Source of the DNA: Lepisosteus oculatus
Taxonomy: Eukaryota; Chordata; Actinopteri; Semionotiformes; Lepisosteidae
Length of the DNA: 64,000 nucleotides
Assembly: GCF_040954835.1 (NCBI RefSeq)
Contig: NC_090705.1
Coordinates: forward strand, 12,470,001-12,534,000
Reading direction: 5' to 3'
A model generated the notes under the pieces. It did not search any database. It had not been told where the DNA came from and was given only the letters and a program-made list of their open reading frames with translations. Position numbers and translations under genes: made by a program. Below are positions 47,313-61,665 of this stretch, one piece after another. Numbering within the stretch: position 1 is the first letter of the stretch; each line of letters starts with the position of its first letter.

Positions 47313-49064
47313 GTAGGCAAATAACGTTTTATGTGCAGATTTCATTGATCGTGGTGCAGCCATAAATAGCACTGCCACCGTGCTGCCTATCGGAAGGTCA
47401 GCTGACATGCACCAGGGCATGCATGCACATACTTAACACAAATTGCAATAGAACATTTGCTTGAAAATAAGCCTATACAGTGTGTTCAGAGCTCTGGAAA
47501 ATAAACGTGTTTTGTTTTGTTTTTTTTGCTGGAAGAAAAGCAAATTTAATCGTGTTGATTTGATTGCAGAGTTAAAAAATTACAGGAGTCTGCACCTCCA
47601 TATTTTGATCCGCTTCCTTCAGCTGAAATACACATTAAAATAATATTGATTTACACCTGTATTGATTTAATGTCGGGTTTGGGGCATTAGCCAGTGATAG
47701 TGAGTGATCATTGAAACACGTGTGTGAAGTGCTGATGTCTGCTGCTATCTTGTGTGTTGTGATGTGATCTTCTGACTAAGGTCTTAACCCAGTTGCAGTC
47801 TGTGATAGTCAGCTGGACGTCAGGACTATGTGTTGTTTCCAGGAGATAGGGATCATGCCTATGCTTGAGCTCCAGCTGAAAGCTTTTCTGCTGTAATGGT
47901 ATGTGGGGGGTCCATCTCTATACTCGCCCAATTATATTTATAAATTTCAGTTTAACAAGAGATCTGATGTTAGACCTGTGGTCAGTTTTAGTAATTTAGT
48001 GGTGTATCTTCACTCCAGACAAGTATAGAACTAGGAAACTGTGAAATCTTTCAAATTTGAAATTTGTTCTTTTGAAATCTTTCAAATATACACAAAATTA
48101 TTCTTATGAACTGGAATACCATGATTTTAATTTTAATTCTTGGGGTAGGAGTTATTTTTTAGAATCTCCCATTGATTAAGACTCTTAGGCCTAAATATTT
48201 GTTGTTGGGTTTTTTTAATTACCACCGACTCATTAACAGAGATTAATTCTCCTGAGATTTGAAGTAGAGAAATGCTGTTTGACAGTAAAGCTCTGCAAGA
48301 ATGAATAAAATGGAAATCTCTGGACAAAACGTCTGTTTTAAATTTATGACAGTCTTTTGACTCAGGAAGGTTCTTGAAAGTGTTGAAAATCCTACAAGAT
48401 TAGATTTTTTATGCTCATTAAAATTAAATTAAAAATGCATGGTACACAGATTTTTTTTGTTCCAATTATTAAATCTCACTCCAAAGGGTTTTATCTTGTG
48501 AAAAATATGTGGTGTAACACTTAAATTCCCATATTAATCCACTGTGAAACTCTAGGAAGGAAAATCATAATATTAATCCCTTTGGATTTTTTCAGTGCCT
48601 GGTCATCAGTGGTGTAGCTGCAGCATTATTTAGGAAACTCTCTGTCATGGAAGCCAGCCACTCAGACGCAGTGTCTGGGAAATGAAGAACAACATTAATG
48701 GACTGTAACCTTGGCAAACCAAGCCAGTGTTGTGCTTCAGCTTTGTTGGGCCCATCCAAAAAATATTTATGTAGACAACCTGAGCTCCGGCAGTAGAGCT
48801 TGATTTTTGTGCTTTGAAGTCTGATAGCTTGCTCATTGTTTTTCTTAAACTGGTTCCAGACTAGTATTCTTACGGACAGAACTACTTGTTCTTATTATAG
48901 CACAGAGTCCCAGCATCTTACCTCTGAGCTGTCCTTTAATGAGCCCTTTTTGCATTACTTTGGGATTCTTGAAGTAGCTGAAGAGTAACTCCTGATGTTT
49001 CATTTACTTCAGTTGGTTATCTAGGTAGAGACACTGTGAACGCTGTCAGCTGTTGTACACTTTC

Positions 49065-49300
49065 AAGATGATTTAGACCACAAATATTATATAGTATAAC
49101 AGCCTTAGAAAGAATTCAAAGAAAGGTGATATATCAGGAAATGTTTATATACAAGACAGATACAGAAGCTAAATCTATTCAGTCTGGAACTAAGAAGTTT
49201 GAGATTAGATCTAATCCATGTATTTGAAACCTAAAACAATAAACAGCTTGCTTAAATGGAACTGTTCATCCTTCTAAACCATTAAACAGTGGGATGATGG
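49065..49300 (+). mobile_element. LINE ORF relic, plus orientation
   Basis: AGAAAGAATTCAAAGAAAGG, TATTCAGTCTGGAACTAAGA and ATCTAATCCATGTATTTGAA fit the conserved C-terminal ORF region (ERIQRK..., LNLFSLE..., LIQVFE...) of the same LINE family, with frame breaks. Confidence 0.5.
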
Positions 49301-52300
49301 CCTCTTCCTACTTGCTACCTTTCATACATTTCTGTGTTCCAATATATAACTTTCCTGACATAACTCATATTTTTTATAAGGAGAGACTATATTAGGCTCT
49401 GTTAATGCAGCACTTCTCTGTTGCTGATATATTTATTTAAATGTTTTTTTTCTGGGGCAGATATTGCTTGCTGTGTCACTTGCCTGAACTTTACCTGTCC
49501 CAACTTATCTCATGTTTTAGACCAACCTTGCTGCCCTTTACTAATGCAGTTTTTTCACGGTTGTCATGTGTAATTGTTAAATTGCATTCTGCTGTGTACA
49601 AGCAGAACAAAGAAAGTCGAGTGTTGGTTAGTTGGGGTCTTTTTTGTGCAATTGCATCCTTCATGATTCCATTTTTGACAGTAAAAGTATCTTACCAAGG
49701 CTATATTATGTTTCAACAAACAAAAAAAAATGGCATTTGTATCAACTTAGATGCATGTCCTAGTTCTAAGTCTATGGAAGTTTTTTATAATCCCTTTCTT
49801 AACTGATAATGTTTTCAAATTCACACTTTTGTGTAAAGTAAATGTGTTACGTCAATCTTTGAAAAAGACCTTTAATTGGGTCCTTACTGATGCCTCCAGT
49901 ATTGGTTGAGGGTGACTTTCAAGACTTTCCCTCAGAGGGATCTCTAACACAAGCTCCTCAGTGGAAACGTATAGGCTCTAACATATTTGATTAAGCTGGG
50001 TGCACACTTAAAGGCAAACTGTGTAGATCAGGTCATAGACTCAGTCAGATAGGGTGAATCCTGAAGCTTCTGACTATAGTCACCCAGGAGCTGCAGCACA
50101 GTTAAAGGGAGGAACCCCTATATGACTCATGAAGGTACATTCTAGGCTGCGTACGTCAGTCTTTTGTATAATTTGGTTGCTGCTTCCTTTGTTCTAGCAG
50201 AGAGATGCATAGACTTAAATACTTAAATAAATGAGCTGAGATTTCCTCAAATGAAAAATAAGGTTTCAGTCATAACCCTGCTTGTCAAGTTCAAAAGTGT
50301 CTCGTCTGAGGAATAAATATTATTACACCACCTGAGCAACACTATTATCACCTTCAAAGCTTTGGTTCAATAAAGGTTCCATTTCCAGCATTTCACAATA
50401 TTCTTATTGTAGTATGAGGCATTGTGATTTAAACTAGTGAAATTAGTCATACTGTACTTTTAAAGCCCTGTTTAACATACTGTGAATGGATGCTGATTAT
50501 ATTCCATTACATTTGTTTCTAGAGCTGAATGTAGAGGAGTCTGAAAAAATATGTCTATTATTATAGACATTTCTCACCATCTTTCATTGTTTGTTTCATG
50601 GACTACAAGTATTATTTCTTCAGTCATACAGCAGGCTTAAGGCTTCAATATAATTCTGATTGAGTACATGACAGAGCACAAAAAATGTCAAAAATTTAAT
50701 GTCATTTAAACCTGACTGGACCAAGAAAGGTACACAACCATGTGTAAAATGAAAGCTTTAAAAGCTGTAGCAAAGCATTTTTTTAAGATCAATGACAAGA
50801 TAAGTTGAGTGGTTTTATACTGCTGTGTAGAAGTCTAACTCAGTATACGTAGGATATGAACATAAACAATTTGATAAATTTGTTTTCTACTGTTCTGAAT
50901 AACTTTTGCTGTTATTTGTTCATGTTGATCAGAATCCTCAAAGACATGATCATGGTAAAGAACATGTGAGCACCCAGTGCGAATCGAATGTGATCGACTA
51001 ATTCTCTGATGCTGCTCTTTTTTTCGTCCTCTGTATCCACCTATAAAGGTAAAAGGCTGTTTTTTAATCTACAAAATAGATATAAGGATTAAGCACAATC
51101 TCAAAACATTGGCTAAAGTTTCAGTAAAGACCCCAGTACAATTGTGTTTATTATGTACAGAAGGAAATCCATTTAGTCGAAAGAACATTGTAAAATGCCC
51201 AAGAGTCACAGGTTTGCACAGATTGCAAAAGTGTTATGTTTACGTTTTGTTTCTCTTCCTGCACCTTAAATGTAATCAGTCTGGCATGGGCCTGATGACA
51301 TCTTCAAATATTCTAAAAGCAAGGTAGTTAAAGCCATTTACTTAAGGCAGATTAGCTACTGATAAGATATGAACTACAGGCACTAGAGCAGTAAGTGCTT
51401 ATTTGAGGTTTGTAATGCATTAGTAATCACAGCCCTTGAACACATTTCCATCCCTACAACAGCTAAAAGCCTCCCTCTCATCAAAGACTTGCCTGTCTAG
51501 ATCACACAGCTGGGTACCATTGGATTGTCTTAATTGGCGGCTAGTAATATGCATTCAAGGAGTTTTTAATGGAAACGGGGGAATGCAGTGTTTGCTGTTG
51601 AGGGCCATTACATTATGGTGCCTAAAAATACTTGCTTACATAATGACGAAAAACAATGCACATTTTCTTATTTTCCTTTTCTTGTGTTTCACCAGCTCTT
51701 ATAAACAAAATATTGATCTTCTTTGATCGGTAGCCTGGGTATCTGTTCTGATTGAGGATCTCTCAATAAAGCAAGCTTTGTGGCTAGTAAAATGCTCATT
51801 GGATTTGTGTGCTGAGTCATTTTGTTTTTTGAAAACCGTGCTCGATATAGAGTCTGAAACCTAATTCCTTAAGTACCTTGTTTCATTTCTTTTTTGTTTC
51901 ACACCATCTCACATAGTTGGTCTAATTGATTAATTAGAAATCGTATAATCAATGATTTATAGATAAGAGCTGCTTGAAGTGATTGTTTTGTAATCAATTA
52001 CAAATAATCTTAGGAGCAATCGTATATGTAAAACTTAGGAAATAATTAGATTGTTCTAAACTGAATAGTTTCAAACAAAAACCAGAAGACAAAGTCTTCC
52101 AGGAACTAATTCTGAGACCTCGGTTGTTTGTAAAGATTCTACAACATTATATATACTGTATCTTTATATCCTGGATCTGAAGGAGATAGTAAATTGTTTC
52201 ACAAAGTAATGAGCGTGCACATGCTGTATTTGTGAGATGTATTGTAAAAGTAAGCTTTTTTTTCCATACAAGGCTTTTGTAATTTCCCCACTTTCAACTC

Positions 52301-52654
52301 TTCAGAGGCTCCAATTTATGTAATTATACTCCTAATCCGCTTTAATCACTTTTGTTTCTTTCAGATCTTATACACTGGGAGTTAATACTGTAGAAGGACC
52401 CTATAGTAACTCAAAATACAAAAGCAGCAGGTTAAAAAGTGCAGTGGTCCAGAATGGAACAGTCTTCTTTCCTAAGCTGCCATCTGAGATGAAATGGTGT
52501 TCTGTATGTTGCAGTACTATATCAGAAAGCAGGGAAAGGCTCTTTAAAGCATTAGAGCTTTTCAGAAATGGTGACAGCAGCATGTTTCTTCCATATTTCC
52601 CGGGGGCATCAATAAATAGTATTGTATTAGAATTAAGTACCCCATTCCCCTGAC

Positions 52655-52830
52655 ATGCATGTGGGTGGCAGGATAGTACACCCACCTCTTGGCTCTCCAG
52701 TTCTGAGTTTGATTCCATTTGCCTGTCCGTATTTTTTCTCTGTGCTCACGTGAGTTTTGTCCCAGTGCTCAGATTCCCTCCCATTTTCAAAGAAAAAAGC
52801 CACATGGTTACAGACATTCTTGCAGAAATG
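52655..52830 (+). mobile_element. Diverged tRNA-headed SINE fragment
   Basis: CAGTTCTGAGTTTGATTCCA, then TTTTCTCTGTGCTCACGTGA and CAGATTCCCTCCCATTTTCA follow the order of the SINE at 58573 with many substitutions. Confidence 0.45.
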
Positions 52831-53059
52831 GATCAATTTCATTTCGAGTTTGTGTAGGTGGAATACATGGTTATACTAAAGAAATTGTGCACATACTCAT
52901 TATATTTGAAAGCTATATTTGTTCAAGTAACACCATTCTATAAAATATTAAGTCCAAGTTTCCCACCAATAGAGAAAATTCCAAAAGAGCCTCTTTCAAT
53001 ATTTGCAACAGAAGAAAAAAATACTTTTGTTCTATGAATATAATTGAAGATTTTTTTTT

Positions 53060-53230
53060 TTATTGAGGGAGCCTGTGCAGCCTGTTTTATTGTACTGTAA
53101 GTATCTAAGTAATCCAAGGGTCTCATCCAACCAGGATACCAGCTTCAGCAACATGGGGTGGATGGCACCCACTGCCTATTGTGTAAAACAGTGTCTTATG
53201 ATCTGTGGCGCACTTTCCCATAGTTTTCAC
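53060..53230 (-). mobile_element. LINE 3'-region relic, minus orientation
   Basis: CCAAGGGTCTCATCCAACCA, GGATACCAGCTTCAGCAACA and TGTGTAAAACAGTGTCTTAT match the family at 41690 and 4800. Confidence 0.5.
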
Positions 53231-55575
53231 TTGGTCCCAATAGTTCGTGTTTCAGTGTGAATTGTGCATTTTTTTGCACCAAAAATACTGCTGCATTTGT
53301 AATCTCAGAGCATTTTTGTCCTCAAAAAAGGTTGTTCATGTCATTGGGAAAAGATTAAAACTGGTAGAAATGCATTGTCCAAAAACAATAAACGGAAAGA
53401 AAAGTATTATTTTTAGTACAATACATGAGAAAACCTTAATCTACACACATTTGCACAGCACGTCTGGAAATAGTGATCTCGTACTTGTGAAAGCTGAGTG
53501 TGAAATGCTTGCTCTCTCTTGTGGCCTAAGGCTTTGTAAGTTAAATGGAAGTGCTAGGCTTGTCTAAATGTGAAAGAATGAATGGCTGAGTGCCAGGCAG
53601 AAACAGAAAGTTAAACTCAACACTAATGGCAACGGCGCATGTATTAAGCTTTAAACACCTGCATATTCACTTTCGTGTGAAGTTCCTTTGTCTCTCTGTT
53701 TGCAATATCTGGTACATTTCTTCGTGTGCAATATTGAAATGTGTTCAGTTTCTCTGAGAGCACTAAATCCTGCTCTTGGATTGTTTGAAGAGAACTATAG
53801 ATTTTAGTCCTTTCACTCAAATTCATTTAATTTGCTGACTGTTGCTAGGGTGATTACACAGGCAGTTGAGCATGGTGCACATTGTTCATTATTTAGATTC
53901 TTTAAATAGAATTACCAATTTAAAAAGACAAGGAATTGATGTCGTTTGATATGCTCAGTTGTTACAAATGTATTTGAAACGATTCCAGTAAAATGTGAGC
54001 TTCTGTGCTGCATTGTTATGCAAATTAGCATTCTGTGGTAATAAACTTCCCGTGTTTATTTTAATGTTTAAACTATGAGCCGTACATCTTTCCGTGTTTA
54101 GTTTCTACTTGTGCAAAAAAATATTCCACCAGAAACATTTAAGTTGTTTTTGGCACTATGTTCTGTCTAGACTTTATAAATTAGGGCCCAATATAAAAGT
54201 AATCAGACAGACAAAATTGATACATGAGTGAAGAGATTAGATTTTTTTTTAAACCTTTGATTTTCAACCTTCAATATTCACTCTTAATTCTTAATTTATG
54301 GTTTTCTCTGTGCTGCCAGTTGATCCCAACAGATGATAGTGTCTCTGTAATTCACAATGTAAAACCTCAGACACCTAAGCACTATAAGCACATACAAGAA
54401 ATGCCTTCCACAGCTGAATAAACCTTTTCACCCAACAAGATTGCCCAAATTAATGCTGTAGTCCCCCTGGGCCTTCAACTCCACAATGCTCCACACCTGC
54501 TTTTCAAAGGGACAGTAGTGTGGGGAAGGACCATTTTAGCTTCTGAGGACACATGGTCATTTTATCTTAATACAACTGACAGTGGATTTCAGCCAAAGAG
54601 AGAAGGGTTATAAATTGCTCTTTAGGTGCTCTCATAGTCGCGCAGTGTAAGTGTTGCATAAATACTGTACTGTATGTCTCTAGAGCTCCAAGTGTGTTTT
54701 GTCCACTCATACCTTAGAATTATTTTTAGCCATTTTCCTCAGAAGGGGCAAGGACGTTGGGTCCCATACTATTTCTTGTTAAATGCAGGGGAACGTTACT
54801 ATTAATAATAACTTATGTTCCAAAACACTATACTAAGGAACCAGTTTTTTTACATAAGTTGCAAGAAATTGCTTTTAAGGGGTAATGTATTACATTTAAT
54901 ACTATCTGTACACACAGGTGATCATTTTAAAGTATTTTCCCCCTGCTTCCTGTTCACATTAAAAAGTAATCTCCTACACAAGCAATGTTTAATGTGCTTT
55001 TAAAAGTAACTTTCCAAAATGCTGTACATTGCAGAGATATCTCAGAGAAGCTAATTATGATCTGTCCACTTTCTCCATGTTATTTTTTTAACTTGTTTTA
55101 ACAGCTGTTGCTTAAGATCTATTTCGGTAAATGAACAGCAATAACATTTGAAAGCAGAACTGGGGAAATGCAGCTAGCCATCTCCCTTTAAACCCAAAGA
55201 GTTTGAGAGTTTAAAGACCGAGATGGCCAAACAAGTTGGATTTAACATTTGGCAGAGCCCATATTGCTGACTAAGACAATTGAAACTTTCCAGTAGTAAA
55301 ATTTTCCACATTAGTATTGAAACAATTTTCTGGCCAAAAACTGATGAAGATTTAAAGAGACGAAGAGAGACACTGTGATGCTAATGTTTTACTTTTATTT
55401 CTGATCGCACCTTATCCCCAGGTTACATGAGACTTGGCATACGGTACATAAATTCATCTTTTTGTAGAATCCCGTAATACAATGTTCAAGTTAGGAAAAG
55501 TATACATTGGATGCATAAAGAGTATAAGTGGTGCGATAATTTCCTTCTGTGGATGAATATTGTGGAGTAAGTGCC

Positions 55576-55895
55576 CGGCTTTACCATGACACCGTTTTAC
55601 TCTGTCTCACTTTGTACTCGCTTTGCAACATCCTCAGTGTGTTACCCCAGAGTCCTGGACGGATTTCCTATTGGACTTTACCAATCATGGCCTCCTATTA
55701 ATCCCTAATCTATGAACTGGCTTCATCACTCCACTGATAGCTGATGTGTGGTGAGCATTCTGGCGCATTATGGCTGCCGTCACATCATCCAGGTGGGGCT
55801 GCACATTGGTGGTGGTGGAGGGGAGTCCCCATTACCTGTAAAGCGCATTAACTGGAGTGTCCAGAAAAGCACTATACTATATAAGTGTAAGGAAG
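55576..55895 (+). mobile_element. 5S-type SINE, truncated copy
   Basis: TTGGACTTTACCAATCATGG, TGATAGCTGATGTGTGGTGA, GCATCATCC-like ACATCATCCAGGTGGGGCTG, GGGGAGTCCCCATTACCTGT and GTGTCCAGAAAAGCACTATA match the body and tail of the copy at 23366. The 5S head is absent. Confidence 0.7.
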
Positions 55896-58572
55896 TTGTT
55901 TGGTACAGAATCTTTAGGTACGCCGGAGTATGGGTGTACTTAAAACAGCTTTAGATTTCTGTAGATGATCCAGTTTTCACTTTTAGACTCTGTATCAGGA
56001 TTTACAGTCAGAAACTATTTAACACACCTGGGCCAATCTTTGCAGTTTAGACAGAACAGCATAATTTTATTTATTTTTTCTTTTAGACTGCTGTTCATGT
56101 AAGTTGTACTGTAAGTGGTTCTAGTGCTTATCATTCACTGAAGGTTCACTCTCTTTCACAGTGCAACACATAAATTCTTACCCATGGAAGGTTTCTCTCT
56201 TTTTGCATTGTGAGGCTTTCACACTTACTCTTTGAGAGGTCTTGTTCCTAACATACATATTCTCCACACTGCAGCGTGACTCATCTCTTCAAAGTCATCT
56301 AAAATGGTGGCCTTCGAATCGATTCTTGGAACAGTTTTCCATTTATCACATTCTGTATTATGTTAAATGCACCCATCCAATTGTCAAAGGTTTTCCTGTA
56401 AAATGTGCTACTTGCTCTTTTATGTATCCAGCTTAAGCTTTTCCTAAATGGAAAATTTTATTATGGGGTCTTTGAGAGAGTTTTACCTAAAGATAAATTT
56501 ACTTACTGTGTGTCTTGCATTATATTCTGAATTTGTTTATTACAGCCAGGCATAGCATACAACTACCCCTACCTCCTTCATTAAATACATCTGTCATGTC
56601 ACACTGTGACCTGTTCCTTTGGATAATGGTTTAGTTCAAGTGTTGCAAATCATGATTCATAAATCCTGTTGTATATAAAGATACTAAAATATGTATTAAT
56701 GTCAAATTTATATGAGAACAACAAGGCAAATATTAATACAGTACATTGTTAGTTAACCATTGACAGAGGTTAGTTGTCAATTGAGTATTATATTTAGGTA
56801 ATATAGGTTATAAATAATAAATAGAATTTGATTCCTCTAAATCAAAGTGATAACTAGTTTTGTTTTCTAATATTGTATACCATGTTTGACCCACGCTTAA
56901 CTGGATTAAGTGAAGCTTTTTCTGACGTGTCCATATACTATATGTATGTATCCTGAGCTACAAAGTTGGCTTCCTCAAGGATGTCATTTAATGACATCAA
57001 CAAGATCTGATGTCATTTTTGTCATTGTACCCGTTTACCGTACAGGTGGACCTTCAAAGAACATTTGAATCTCTGTCCCCAGTTTGGTAGGTATGTCCTA
57101 CATCATGTGATAATCATCGTTTGATAAAGGATGTGCTACAGCGGAAGCTACACCTAGCAGCCATCAAATTATGTGCAATGATTCTGGAATGGAAACTTTG
57201 GAACCTTAAATCCCCCTAACTTGCGTTTCAGGATAAGGGCACAATGATGTTCTAAAAGCGTGTGGAATATTATATGTACCTCGTTGAGTAACGATTTCAC
57301 AATATGCTTGCTGATCTTGTGGTGAAGTTCTTGTTGTACCTCACAGATCAGTCAATCACAAGAGGCGAAGATTGTTTGAAAGGCAGATTTTCATAGTCTT
57401 TCGATGAAGTGGCAAACTGTGTACCGCATTTAGGCATGCATCACGTTCTTCACAGCTATTGGAAGGTTTACACTCCATTTTGTAATGCTACACATCACAT
57501 GGTACTTAATGCATCACTAAACCCCTACTGTAGTCTTGGCAAGCCTGAGCTTCATGAAACTGCTTGCTGAAAATTAAAAATATTTATTCATATAAGACTG
57601 CAGAAAGAAAATGAAGCACCTAAAATTGTTTTTCAGAAATCAGCTATCTGTCATGCTGCCGCTAAAAGACAACCTATGTAATTTTTCTATTCCTTTCAGG
57701 GATTGGTCACCTATTAGATAACATTGCATTTAAAAAGGGGATATTTTTTCCATTTATTTTTTGTATGTTGTCACTGTGAAACTTCAAGTATAATCTTTCT
57801 TTCTTTAATAGAAGGCTTTCAGGGATGAGCACACTGTATGATTGAAAAGACGAACATCTTTTCCAAATTGCATGTTACCTACAATACTTTTCAAATTATT
57901 TGAAAGTTGTTTTTAAAGTGCTGTTTTTTGCCCTTTTAGACTTTTGTTTAGCATCGTGCATGAAAGTGGAATTTTTTACAGAACAAGCAGTTGGTTTTGT
58001 TTTGCCCGTCAACCTACGGGAGAGTGGGTATTTGATTAATGATATGTTCTGTGGTAATTATTAGTTCACACACAGGAAAGCATCAATTTATATTCAGTCC
58101 TGAACGTCAAATTAAAATAATAGCTTACTACTGAAATGTCATTTGAGTAACTGTTTGAGCCAGGCACAAGGGATCAAGCTGTATTCTGACTTGACAATTC
58201 AGCTAATGACCCACTATATTGCCTTGTATTCTGTATTCTTTAGTTGCCATGGATACACTTATAAGTTTTGTATCCATTAAGCTCCAATGTTTGGGTTATA
58301 ATTAAATGGGAATCCGTGAAAAAAATATTTTATCTTTGTCTACTGAATCACATAGCAAAGTCAAAGGTCCCTAGCACAGGGGATCTGTTTAGGGATCTGC
58401 ATTCTTTGTGGTCCACAGACTGCTTTAAAAAAAAATATTTTTTGCAAGAATATCCAAGACCTTTTTCCAAAGATGGCTGAAATGGAAATAACCATGGTGT
58501 CCACTGTGAGCATGGACCAGATAAAAGGTTTGACCCATCTGCCAAGCATACATTTCAAATCCTACTTTTGCC

Positions 58573-58862
58573 AGCTGGAGAGCACAGTGGTACAGTTCAG
58601 TTCCGGACCTGGGGCGTTATTTGTAAGGAGTGTGTGTGTGTTCTGCCCTGTGTTCATGTGGTTTTCCTTCAGGTGCTCCAGTTTCCTCCCACTCTTCAAA
58701 GACATACCGGTATGTTAAGTGGCCTGGGTGTGAGAATGTGTATGTCTGTATCTGCCCAGCATTAGGCTGGCACCCCTTCTACAGGGTATCCTGCCTTGTA
58801 CCCATTTCCTGCTGGGATAGGCTCTGGCTCCCACAACCCCCAATTAGATAAACTGGTAAGAA
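58573..58862 (+). mobile_element. tRNA-headed SINE, plus orientation
   Basis: GAGAGCACAGTGGTACAGTT at the head, CAGGTGCTCCAGTTTCCTCC in the body, and GTATCCTGCCTTGTACCCAT, TTCCTGCTGGGATAGGCTCT at the 3' end. This is the same element as at 15172 in the opposite orientation, with a decayed head. Confidence 0.7.
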
Positions 58863-61112
58863 ATTGTAGGGGTGGATGTTTATCAGTTTTTTCTCCTAAA
58901 GTAGCCTCCCCCTCTCCCTTGAACACCAAGAAACTCTTGCACTGAGCAGCAGGTTTGCCATTTGTAACTTGTGGGTGGGATGCAGTCCTCACATGCTCAA
59001 TAGCACCTGCATTCCATTACACCTGAAAGTGTTTGATAAAATGTATCTTTTTCTACAGCAATCAAGATGGATTTTAAAATTACGGATAAATTATTATGGT
59101 TAGTGGGACTTTGGCAATTGTAGATCCACTGTTCTTTTCTAAGTAGCCTTTATTTTAAAAAATGTATTTTATGCTAGATTTAAATATATTTTCCTTTGTA
59201 TGGAATTGGTATTGTTAGTTTTTAGCATTGTTTTTAAACATATGGGTTTGCCTCTTGTCCTTGGGCACCGATGTGCTTCAGAGTTGTACAGTGCCACAGG
59301 GTTTTATAAGGAGAAGACGATGCTGGCATGCCTCTCTAACATAAGGCCTTATCACTCCCTTTTGTACGAAACCAGACTTGAGTTTAGGAAATAGGTAAAA
59401 TATTGAGAGAACCCCGGTTTCACGTGGGACCTCACTTTTGTAAGAAATGTAAATGTTTTATCTCCGATTACATATGCAGTACTGCAAGAAGAAAGAAGAT
59501 AGGTTGTCAGGTCTTCAGCTGCCATTTCAACCAGCTGTTGAGTTCAATTTAAATTTCAGAACAATCTTTTACCCAGCTGTGGTTTTCAATAGTTTTGTGT
59601 ACATTAAAAAATATATATTTCTGTGAACATTCTTCAAACATGTTGTGAATTCCAGAAGAGGGAATAAGATTTTTTAGGAATATTTACAAAGCTTTACAAA
59701 ACCCCACATAGAGTATAAAGCTAAGAGAGATATTTTTGTTCTATTTGCCAGATCTCTAGGCGAAGTTGAGTAGATGTGTGAAGATAGCTTCAATCCACTC
59801 TGCTCTTACTTTTCTCTGGCAATAACTATGGAGTACACAAAGGTGCTCCTAAGGATTGATCATGTACTGTAGTTACACCTACTCAAGTGAGTTACACTAT
59901 GTTGTTAGGCAGCAAAATCTGTGAAATAGTTCTGAGAATCTGTAGGCATGAACCCAGCACAACCAGATACACAAAACTGTGCTCAGCACTCTCGTCAAAA
60001 ATTATTGATTCCACTAAAGATAGAGCCTGCAGATGAAAAGAGGGCTCCTAATTGGATATTTCTCACTAGTTATCTGTTCGCTGATGTTGCTTTCAAAGCA
60101 GCCATTAAACCCAGGTCTTGCTTTCCTTGAGTAAAGTTTAGAAAAGAAGTGTCCTTATGCTGTTAGTGGTTATAAATGAAGAATACTGAGGTAGATAACT
60201 TTCCAGTAAGCTCCATGCACTGTCCATTAAGTTTCCATTTAAACTGAAACCAATTTAAGTCCCATAGAAAAAAGATCAGCTATATATTTGTAATGAAAGT
60301 TATTGTAGATTTGAGTAAAATCAATTTTTGAGCTGCTTTTTGCAGAATTATGATTTATTGATATTGTCTGTGGCCTTCTTTTGAAACCAGACTGCCTGTT
60401 CTATATGTGCAATAATTGACTGCTAGAAGTAAGAAGAACTGTTAAGACTTAAGACTGGCTGCAAGCATTGCATTTAAACAGTTAAAAGTGTGATGAAAGT
60501 TTCCATTCTCCAATAATTCATTGAATACACGTCAGTCGAAAGTCCTATTAAATTAAATAGCTTATTAAATTATTTGTATGATTGGACAGATTTGTAAAGG
60601 CTTCTGTTAATTAACGGATGCCTACGAACACAAGACAGTGGGCCCCTATAAGACTTGGCTGATGTTCTGTGTTAATGAGTTTTTCAGTTACATTCCATTT
60701 TATAGGCTTGGTTTTCAAATCAGGGAAAAAGCTTAGGATGTGAGCACTACCGTGAAATGAGATGAGACAGGATTTTCTAAAAGTAACATCTGCAATTTCC
60801 CAATGCCACAATATAGTTAATTAAATAGTGGATTTTTTCATGACGTTTACTCAGCATATGCAGATAACAGTATTGTTTGTCATTTTTCAGGTTACTTTCA
60901 GTGCTAATTAAATAGCCTGTCAGTGACAGTTCACTCATGCCAACTTGATTACTTCCTTAAGTCTTTGGAACCACCAGATATAATGACAGTTCGAGTAATG
61001 TAGGTTACTTTCAGAATCAAAGCCACAGTTGTATGTATTTGGTCTCATTTTCTTTTTGTAGCCTCCTGTTACGGACTGCTTTTTGTGAATATTTTAAGTT
61101 TCTTTGGGGCTG

Positions 61113-61141
61113 TTAATAATAATACCTTACACTTATATGGG
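61113..61141 (+). mobile_element. 5S-type SINE tail remnant
   Basis: TAATAATAATACCTTACACT and TATATGGG match the AT-rich tail end of the 5S-type SINE (compare TAATAATTGATTACACTTAT at 5878). Only the end is left. Confidence 0.3.
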
Positions 61142-61534
61142 GCTGTTGTGGTTCATGACTACAGCTTGGCTTTGGGACTTGGATTTGGATTTTTCAAGAC
61201 TCCTTTCATGAAATTTAGAATGTAGACTATTAGTCAGATCATTAACTTCCACTGGCATACTGGGTACTGATGGGGGTGAGACATGAACACTGATCCATTG
61301 CTCCCCTATAGCCCTGTATAGATAGGGGGTCAGTGCAAGCCCTCGTTGTTCCTGTGGGATGGAGCAAACTATGTAGAGGACTAGAGGACTGCCCAAGCCG
61401 CAGACCCGATGGAGGACTACACGCCCTCAGCGCAGCTGGACCAGAAGCTGCCATCAGGATCTTTGCATTCAGAAAATAAATGACTTCATACTGCTTTGCT
61501 GTTAATTCTTCATTCAATACCTCCTAGTTCCAGA

Positions 61535-61665
61535 ATGACTGTGTGGGAACTTGCGTATTCTCCCTGGGTTCACGCAAAGCTTTTTTTTTTCCCCATAGCG
61601 CTCACCGGTTTTCCTCCCATCTCTAAATGATCACGGCATGATATGCCACATCCCGGTCATGAGTG
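61535..61665 (+). mobile_element. Fragment of the tRNA-headed SINE
   Basis: GTGTGGGAACTTGCGTATTC, TCCCTGGGTTCACGC and CACCGGTTTTCCTCCCATCT correspond to the middle of the SINE at 58573; the 3' part is rearranged. Confidence 0.4.

Noticed and set aside
49441-49806. 121-codon open frame in the tmem65 intron
   Set aside because: No conserved domain or splice sites, composition like AT-rich intron; no similarity that I recognise.
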